NCBI GenBank assembly: GCA_034770075.1
Contig: JAVJAP010000133.1
Span: 1 to 64,000, forward strand
Length of the DNA stretch: 64,000 nucleotides
From: Aralia elata
Lineage: Eukaryota; Streptophyta; Magnoliopsida; Apiales; Araliaceae
Direction of reading: 5' to 3'
Part shown: piece by piece, positions 58,990 to 64,000 of the stretch
How the letters are laid out: every line of letters begins with the position of its first letter
How positions within the stretch are numbered: the stretch's first letter is position 1
Notes under the pieces: model-generated
Told to the model about the DNA's origin: nothing
What the model saw: the letters and a program-made list of their open reading frames with translations, nothing else
Databases searched by the model: none
Translations under genes and position numbers: made by a program

Positions 58990-59496
58990 ATCATCAGTTC
59001 TTTTTTTCCTTTGGGTGCGAACTACGTAGGACCTGATCTTCCAACTTGTGGGGGTACGTAGGCAGCCATCATGGCGCGGTCCGATCCTTTAAAAATAATC
59101 CTTTCCCAAACCAAAACCAATTTTCGATAGCCAGATAAAACCTTCCTACACCCTCAAAACCTTCCCGAAACCAACTGCCTAACCAGTTTCATCCCAGAAT
59201 ACATACCCTGATCCAACCCAAACAGTTATCCAAAATCTGAGATTCAATCCGACGAAATCAAAGGTGTGCGGCAATATTTGTCAAATCTCCATCAGGTCTT
59301 GAGGAAAGAAAGAAGGCGAAATGTCAAAATCATGGTCAGTTGGATAAAATGATGATCCAATGGATGGCAATGATACGACAAAAGGGGAAAATGACTAAAT
59401 TTAAATGCATGTCTATATATATAAGTCGTTTTATTACAAGATTTCTCTTTCAATAACTGATGAAACCAACATAGTCTATGCAGGAAATAAAATAAT
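58990..59496. other. Spacer between convergent pol and antisense gene 2 (element B)
   Basis: No ORF of note. A conserved block at 59022-59095 holds GAACTACGTAGGACC and GGGTACGTAGGCAGCC, repeated in A and C. The rest is AC- and A-rich. Should carry the 3' ends of both convergent transcripts. Confidence 0.5.
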
Positions 59497-61062
59497 CTAC
59501 AAATCTGAAACTAGCCGAAGCAGGATGGACAGGGTGGTGGATAGATCTGAAGCATCAGCATCTCCTGCAATCTGCTGCCCCATCATATCAATACGATCCA
59601 GTAAAGCAGTAGCTCGGCTGACAGTCCCAAAATGAGCATCTACCACTGCCCTGGTCTGAAATACAATGGCCTCTCTATCGGCAATGGCAGCATCTCTAGC
59701 CCGAATGGCCTCATCTCTCTCGGCAAGGGCGGCATCCCTCTCGGCTTCAGTAGTAATCAGCGCCAGGCGGAGTCGGGAATCCTCAGCGACCCGACTCGGG
59801 GCATAATCGGCTGAAATGGAGTGGTCTGTGGTATCTTCTGTGAAAATCACTCCAGAGTCATCAAAGGCCCCAGTCCGACTCAAACTAGCCGAATCCAGGT
59901 CTCCACGCAACCACTGTACGTAGGCAAATGTCTGGATGTGACAGCTCGCACTATATTCGGCAAAGATCCTGTGATTCCAAAGCTCGTATACCTGCAATAG
60001 ATCCCTCTCTGTACAGAATGATATAAGGAATCGGTATGCGGCTGTACCCGCGAAGGGGTGTAAATCCTGTGTCTGATCAAACTGCCCCATAACCGCCAGG
60101 GGATGATAGGTCGTCACGCCCCTTAACCCAGCAATGGGAATGAAATCCATGCCAGGCACATGAGTCAAGAAGCTCATGAAGGAGCAATAGCCCGAATAAA
60201 CCAATAGATGAAAGGGGTCCTCAATGATAGACAAAAATGATGTCCAGGAGGCCACATCAGTACAACTCACGGGACGAAACGAAAACTGCGCGGCTATGTT
60301 GTGACTGAAGCAAAACCCTTGGCGGCGGAAGTGGCCGATGGGACTAAGATGACTCATGAACCACACATACAGCAAAGTCGAGCTCCCTCTGAAGAATCTT
60401 CCTCGGAAGGACTGGCAATATGTGGCCGACATATAGGTATCCGCCAATATCATGGGGAGAATGGTGTGATCCTCCTGAAGGGCCCTAATGGCCGCAACAA
60501 TCCGCATGTCCAAGTGATCGGATCCTGCAGGCAAATACAAAACTGAGATGACACAGGCCATCAGAACGCCCACTCTCAAGGCATCCCAGCGCTCCTCGGA
60601 CACGGAAAAATCACCGAGGAAAAGACGGAAACTGTCAGGTGAGCCAAATCGGTCAATCAAGAATTGAAGAGGAACCATATGGTCTGATGTGATTACCGGT
60701 AATAAGACAGCCCTCCGCAAACCGGTAAAAGTCAAGAATTGACGGCGCATGGAACCAACGGTAACCCTAGCACAGGGACCATCCAACGGCAGGCCGGTGA
60801 AGCGAGCATACTCCTCAAGGGTGGGGGTCAGCTCTACTGTCCCAAACCTAAACACCTGACGGGCAGGGGCCCAATGGCTCAGAAGACCATCCACAAAACC
60901 CGCTGGCACCTGAAAGGTCAGTAAGGACCAAGAATGTCCCAAAAGACCATCTGCGATAATCCTGTCTGCCGGCAGCAAACTGTCCAACCAGCGGAAGAGG
61001 CTGCCAATCAACCCTGTGGGAGGAATGGAATCCAAACGAACCACGGCATCCGAGGACGACAT
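59497..61062 (-). CDS. Antisense gene 2 of element B: DUF7745/plant-mobile-domain-like protein, 521 residues
   Basis: One intact frame from ATG 61062 to the stop at 59497. The N-terminal segment has ELTPTLEEYARFTGLPLDG at residues 77-95, a pattern resembling plant mobile domain and DUF7745 proteins; the middle is hydrophobic and aromatic-rich (YLPAGSDHLDMRIVAAIRA, GRFFRGSSTLLYVW); the C-terminal fifth has a coiled coil with a repeating AERDAALAERDEAIRARDAA pattern followed by a Ser/Leu-rich end. No signal peptide and no catalytic motif of a known transposase is seen. TTTTTTCACAG stands directly before the ATG, conserved in A and C, so a leader intron is likely. It lies convergent to pol and downstream of antisense gene 1 in the same direction. 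Function unknown. Confidence 0.78.
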   Translation of the reverse strand: MSSSDAVVRLDSIPPTGLIGSLFRWLDSLLPADRIIADGLLGHSWSLLTFQVPAGFVDGLLSHWAPARQVFRFGTVELTPTLEEYARFTGLPLDGPCARVTVGSMRRQFLTFTGLRRAVLLPVITSDHMVPLQFLIDRFGSPDSFRLFLGDFSVSEERWDALRVGVLMACVISVLYLPAGSDHLDMRIVAAIRALQEDHTILPMILADTYMSATYCQSFRGRFFRGSSTLLYVWFMSHLSPIGHFRRQGFCFSHNIAAQFSFRPVSCTDVASWTSFLSIIEDPFHLLVYSGYCSFMSFLTHVPGMDFIPIAGLRGVTTYHPLAVMGQFDQTQDLHPFAGTAAYRFLISFCTERDLLQVYELWNHRIFAEYSASCHIQTFAYVQWLRGDLDSASLSRTGAFDDSGVIFTEDTTDHSISADYAPSRVAEDSRLRLALITTEAERDAALAERDEAIRARDAAIADREAIVFQTRAVVDAHFGTVSRATALLDRIDMMGQQIAGDADASDLSTTLSILLRLVSDL

Positions 61063-61277
61063 CTGTGAAAAAATAGTATCAAAAAGACTGTACAGGGGTC
61101 ATTCTCTATCCATAAATAAAAGAGCATGCATCATACAGTTAATAATAAACCAGGTGAATCCCATAAAAATGAAAAAGAAAACTGTGCATAAATAAATAAA
61201 TGAGTTCAGTACATAGTGCATAAATGAAAAAGAAATCTAAGCAGATGCTGATACAAAAGACCCTATCCTATCCTGGT
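61063..61277 (-). other. Spacer between the two antisense genes of element B
   Basis: 215 AT-rich bases. On the minus strand it has TTTTATTTATGG and ends in a splice-acceptor-like tract before the ATG of antisense gene 2. No donor near the end of antisense gene 1 was found that would fuse the two genes. Confidence 0.5.
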
Positions 61278-62105
61278 CTAAATAAAATCAGTATCATCTA
61301 TGAAAGCAGGATCCTCGAACTGATCCCCTGGAGTCGTCGAGCTCGGAGGACCAAAGTTCATATCAGGGATGTAGGGATGCGCTGTGGCATCAGATGAACT
61401 CGGGCCTGCATCATAACCTGCACCGTCAGGATCGTAGGTGTAAGCCTCCTCCGGGGCCCGGCCCAACCCCCGAATAAACAGCGACAACTGATCTACCTGA
61501 CGGGTCAATGAGGCGATCTGCTCAGCGTGGGTAGGGGTCCGAACGCAGGCAGCCCATTCGGTCATCGTCACCGAGCCTGGAACCATATCTCCAAGAAAGA
61601 AAGTGGCCCGAGTCTGAGGACCGATGGTGCGGGGCACCCACCATGTACGGAATGCATCACTCGTAGTGGGACCCGTGGAAAGCATCCGACCATCCTCCCC
61701 GGCGAGCATGATCTCCGAGGGCTGAGAATCCAGCGGCCAGAAAGTAGTGAAAGAAAGGGAGTGCGGGATGCGGATCTCTCCAGTGACGCATCTGAATGCG
61801 CGCTCTCCCAGATACATCACCCAGCCTCCAACACTCTGCAAGGTGAGGCGACGGGTGGAAAGCTCGAACTCCGGGCCGGAAGGATGCCCGTCAGCAAACC
61901 CCACAGTCAGATGATCGGAGAGGTAGGGAATCCAGACGACGTCGGCAGCCGTGATCAACTCCAGCTGAATACGACAATGTGCAAAGCTGCCTGACACGGG
62001 GACCTCCTCCAGAGTGCTGTGATGCCATCGCCGGCCCCGAGGATAAGTGTCCGGGCCCAGAGTAGTGATAGGCCTCAGACATGGCAGCCGCTCGTAAGCC
62101 CAGAA
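61278..62105 (-). CDS. Antisense gene 1 of element B, exon 3 (PMD-like protein, C-terminal part)
   Basis: Starts after acceptor TTTCTATTCACAG at 62106 with FWAYERLPCLRP, the W-x-x-E-R-x-P pattern common in plant mobile domain proteins. It adds 275 residues: the end of the core (VWIPYLSDHLTVGFADGHPS, WWVPRTIGPQTRATFFLGD), a short heptad stretch (AEQIASLTRQVDQLSLFIRG) and an acidic, Pro/Ser-rich tail ending in TAG at 61278. The frame is fully open. An ATG at 62144 lies inside intron 2, so the unspliced ORF from there would be artificial. The A copy (8577-9414) is broken. Confidence 0.75.
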   Translation of the reverse strand, partial: FWAYERLPCLRPITTLGPDTYPRGRRWHHSTLEEVPVSGSFAHCRIQLELITAADVVWIPYLSDHLTVGFADGHPSGPEFELSTRRLTLQSVGGWVMYLGERAFRCVTGEIRIPHSLSFTTFWPLDSQPSEIMLAGEDGRMLSTGPTTSDAFRTWWVPRTIGPQTRATFFLGDMVPGSVTMTEWAACVRTPTHAEQIASLTRQVDQLSLFIRGLGRAPEEAYTYDPDGAGYDAGPSSSDATAHPYIPDMNFGPPSSTTPGDQFEDPAFIDDTDFI

Positions 62106-62203
62106 CTGTGAATAGAAACAAGGCAAGGCATGAGTCACTATCAAATACAGAAAAGAGATGAAAGGAAAAGAAATACAGTAAAAGAGAGGAGGAGGGGACT
62201 CAC
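62106..62203 (-). other. Intron 2 of antisense gene 1 (element B)
   Basis: 98 bases on the minus strand, donor TTG/GTGAGTCCCC, T-rich interior, acceptor TTTCTATTCACAG/TTC. Phase 0 on both sides. Same sites in A at 9512 and 9415. Confidence 0.72.
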
Positions 62204-62860
62204 CAACAGAAAATGGTAGAAGCCGAGCCAGGCATCAGTCTGTCCCTCTGAGCGTAGACGCATGCCGTGGAGGAAATAGGCAAAGGTGAATGACCCCCAG
62301 TCATAATCACCGATGCGGTCCACATCTCTGACCGCTCCTACGACGCTGAAATGAATGGTGGAGGAGTTGTTCCCCAGAAAACAACCCCTCATGATGGTCA
62401 GGAACAGGCGCCGTAGCAGAATGTCCCTGGTGCCCTGATCTGCTGGAATAGGCAGCGCATAGAGACCCCCGACTGCATCGACAGCCAAAGCACCAGATCG
62501 GATACTGCGGGCCTTAAAGACCCGGTCCTCAGCAGCGAAGCCCAGCAAAGCTCGAACCTCCACAGGAGTGATATCAAGATCCAAGGGGACGCGGGACCCG
62601 GTAAACTCAATGCCGGTAATGTACCTCCAGTCCCATGGGGTCAACACGACCTCGCAGTCGAGGAGATGAAGAGACTGCGTCTGGTGGAACCATCGCTCGG
62701 ATAAAGCCCTCATATAACCCCAGGGGCACTGGCGGGGGATGATAGTGAAGAAATGTCGAAAGCCCCAAGAGTCCACCATCGCCCGATAATCACTGTGCAG
62801 GGCCGCGTAAAGGGAGTAGATGTTGAACCAGTTGCCCCTCGGCTGGGTAAACTCGGGTAC
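62204..62860 (-). CDS. Antisense gene 1 of element B, exon 2 (PMD-like core)
   Basis: 657 bases, 219 codons, phase 0 at both ends. Begins VPEFTQPRGNWFNIYSLY, then WFHQTQSLHLLDCEVVLTPW and DWRYITGIEFTGSRVPLD, the part that resembles the plant mobile domain (a helix with aromatic and acidic residues followed by L-x-P-W/G-L-P-like text), and ends GQTDAWLGFYHFLL before the GTGAGT donor. Without splicing the frame would run into about 20 hydrophobic residues and stop; this tail is intron-coded. With exons 1 and 3 the predicted protein has 596 residues. Similar antisense ORFs are known in Tat-clade elements of other plants, but their role is unknown. Confidence 0.76.
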
Positions 62861-62944
62861 CTGGGGCAATCACCAAGGGGATCAATCCGGATAAAAGGAG
62901 AATGGAGAAATTGAGAGTGAAATCAGAATAGAGCTGAAATATAC
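62861..62944 (-). other. Intron 1 of antisense gene 1 (element B)
   Basis: 84 bases on minus, donor AACGAG/GTATAT, acceptor GGTGATTGCCCCAG/GTA. Phase 0. Same sites in A (10256 and 10173). Confidence 0.66.
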
Positions 62945-63250
62945 CTCGTTAGCCACGAGAGATGCTGAGGGGTGACGACTGAGATCCCGACCCAAAAGAT
63001 CGGGTATCTGCACAGAGGCGCCAGAAGGAGCCTGATGAGTAGATGGAGCCGGTGTGCTGGAGGATGGCCCCTCCGCCGCGACCTCCGGAGGAACAGCCTC
63101 CTCAAAGTCCGGATGACCAGGACGAATGACAGCCTCCGTCAAACGACGAGCCTGACGGGTCCGAGGAGGAACAGGAGTGGGTGCAGCCCTACGACGGCGA
63201 ACACCCGAAGTCCGAGAGGCGGAGGAGCTACTGGGCGCATCACGATCCAT
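62945..63250 (-). CDS. Antisense gene 1 of element B, exon 1 (basic, proline-rich N-terminus)
   Basis: ATG at 63250 (MDRDAPSSSSASRTSGVRRR), 102 codons up to VANE. The head is Ser/Arg-rich with an RRRR-type basic patch (residues about 18-36) that could act as a nuclear localisation signal; the rest is Pro/Ser/Ala-rich and probably unstructured. Unspliced, the frame would run through the intron and end at 62882. The region upstream (63251 on) has a T tract on the minus strand about 115 bases before the ATG and no clear TATA box at the usual distance. Confidence 0.7.
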
Positions 63251-63362
63251 AGCTGGAATAGAACGGGCGAGAAAGAAGGTAAGTTCCCTTTTAAAATTAT
63301 GTAATGAACATTCTAAATTTCTAGCCTCATCATATGATTAATGCAACATGATGCATGGTTAT

Positions 63363-63365
<3 letters not shown>

Positions 63366-63395
<30 letters not shown>
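63366..63395 (+). repeat. Poly-A tract (30 bases)
   Basis: Thirty consecutive A, at the place of the longer A tract of element A. Confidence 0.95.
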
Positions 63396-63397
<2 letters not shown>

Positions 63398-63880
63398 GGC
63401 AGAGTTCCGTTTGTAAATTGGACATCCCAGGCATAAGCCAAACGTGTTTTCCATCAATCAAAGCCTCAAACAGATCTAAATTGCATTCATATATGTAATT
63501 ACAGCATGTAATGCATGATTTTATTGCAGAAAAGGAATAACAGTATGTGGGACCGCCTCATTAACATAAAATAGGACTCACATAGTTGATACATAGCATG
63601 TATATAGGATGGTACATTACATAGCATTGTAAAGCATACATTTTATCTCTAAACATGTCAATAGTCAAATGTATAGCAAAACATCGACGAAATTGAAAAG
63701 TGACCGGTCAAAGTGTTACCTGTAGCGTGTAGATCAATCCTACCGGAACAGTTTTTGCAGGAAAGTTGAAAAAATCGACAAAAAGCCCTTGCGAACAAGA
63801 AAAATCGAGAGAATCTCTTTGGATTACAAGTTGAAAGTGACAGATCTGGAGGAGCCGCGTTGGATTTAAGGCCCGATCAT

Positions 63881-63928
63881 GGCCGCAGATGTATCTGCGG
63901 CTGGCCGCAGATCCATCTGCGGCTGGCC
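63881..63928. repeat. Inverted-repeat modules GCCGCAGAT...ATCTGCGGC, subterminal set of B
   Basis: Two modules in a row; A has three at 11251-11325. Confidence 0.75.
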
Positions 63929-63981
63929 CTGGTGGGTCCCACCTTGCTCCCTTGCAGCCATTTGACGTGTGGAAGTGAAAA

Positions 63982-64000
63982 GTTTACGAGATAGGTGACC
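63982..64000. repeat. Entry into the 35-bp satellite of element B
   Basis: GTTTACGAGATAGGTGACC equals the first bases of the A satellite (11380 on); the array continues outside the window. Confidence 0.6.

Larger units (their letters stand above)
63251..63981. other. Subterminal non-coding region of element B
   Basis: Matches A 10565-11379. Contains A30 (63366-63395), AT-rich sequence and, at 63881-63928, two GCCGCAGAT/ATCTGCGGC modules. Likely promoter region for the antisense genes on minus. No ORF of note. Confidence 0.5.
49345..64000 (+). mobile_element. Element B: best-preserved Tat/Ogre-type Gypsy element, 3' end outside window
   Basis: 5' LTR, primer site, gag-pro ORF of 1058 codons, predicted intron, pol ORF of 1125 codons, two antisense genes with open frames, then poly-A tract and the first bases of the satellite. 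Judging from A, about 1.3 kb of satellite and a 2-kb LTR follow outside, giving a total of about 18 kb. The second RNase H, the intron and the antisense genes place it in the Tat clade. Only one frame lesion (about 55620) was seen in gag-pol. Confidence 0.95.

Noticed and set aside
62141..62869. Single-exon reading of 242 codons ending in a hydrophobic tail (possible membrane protein)
   Set aside because: The hydrophobic tail begins exactly at a GTGAGT donor and is T-rich intron sequence; the spliced model gives a better protein.
1..64000. Host single-copy gene or rRNA
   Set aside because: Every long ORF with recognisable motifs belongs to a retroelement; the remaining stretches are LTRs, leaders, spacers and tandem repeats.

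Overview
The window is repeat-rich heterochromatin of a flowering plant, probably a eudicot. It consists of nested LTR retrotransposons, and I found no host gene, rRNA, tRNA gene or CRISPR array. The species cannot be told from the sequence. The evidence for a plant is Tat/Ogre-type and Tekay-type Ty3/Gypsy elements, a Sirevirus-like Ty1/Copia element, plant-mobile-domain-like captured genes, and LTRs of 2-3 kb with TG...CA ends and 5-bp target duplications.

Layout. (A) 1-15087 +: 3' part of a Tat/Ogre-type element with broken gag-pro and pol, two broken antisense genes, a 35/140-bp satellite, a PPT and the 3' LTR. (G1) 15088-23381 +: Sirevirus-like Copia element cut at its 5' side by A, with gag, pol, an env-like ORF, multiple polypurine tracts and an LTR. 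(G2) 23382-24682 +: PBS and gag of a second copy that shares the G1 LTR. (H) 24683-25110 and 35184-35614: remnant Gypsy RT plus an unclassified LTR-like piece, split by element C. (C) 25111-35178 -: complete but internally deleted Tat element with almost identical LTRs and an AGAGG target duplication. (D) 35615-38815 +: 5' LTR, PBS and first gag codons of a Tekay-type chromovirus. (E) 38816-49344 -: second Tekay-type element inserted in D. (F) 44654-47381 +: solo LTR inserted in E (duplication ACATC). (B) 49345-64000 +: best-preserved Tat element, inserted in the E leader and running off the right edge before its satellite and 3' LTR.

How the parts work. B carries gag-protease (G-patch after the protease) and pol (RT, degenerate RNase H, second RNase H, integrase). 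A predicted 168-bp intron removes the gag-pro stop and keeps the frame. Downstream of pol and on the opposite strand lie two captured genes. One is a three-exon plant-mobile-domain-like gene whose exons join in phase 0 at good splice signals. The other is a single-exon DUF7745-like gene with a conserved splice acceptor directly before its ATG. A and C carry decayed versions; in C the second gene has become a 91-bp tandem array.

Most unusual observations: the satellite born from a captured exon in C; the intact spliced antisense gene in B; a 62-nt coding-like terminal exon with a splice acceptor in all three Tekay-type LTRs, changing mostly at third codon positions; palindrome clusters shared between unrelated LTRs; and an indel pattern in A that looks partly like uncorrected sequencing insertions. 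All family names come from motif recognition by eye; no database search was run.
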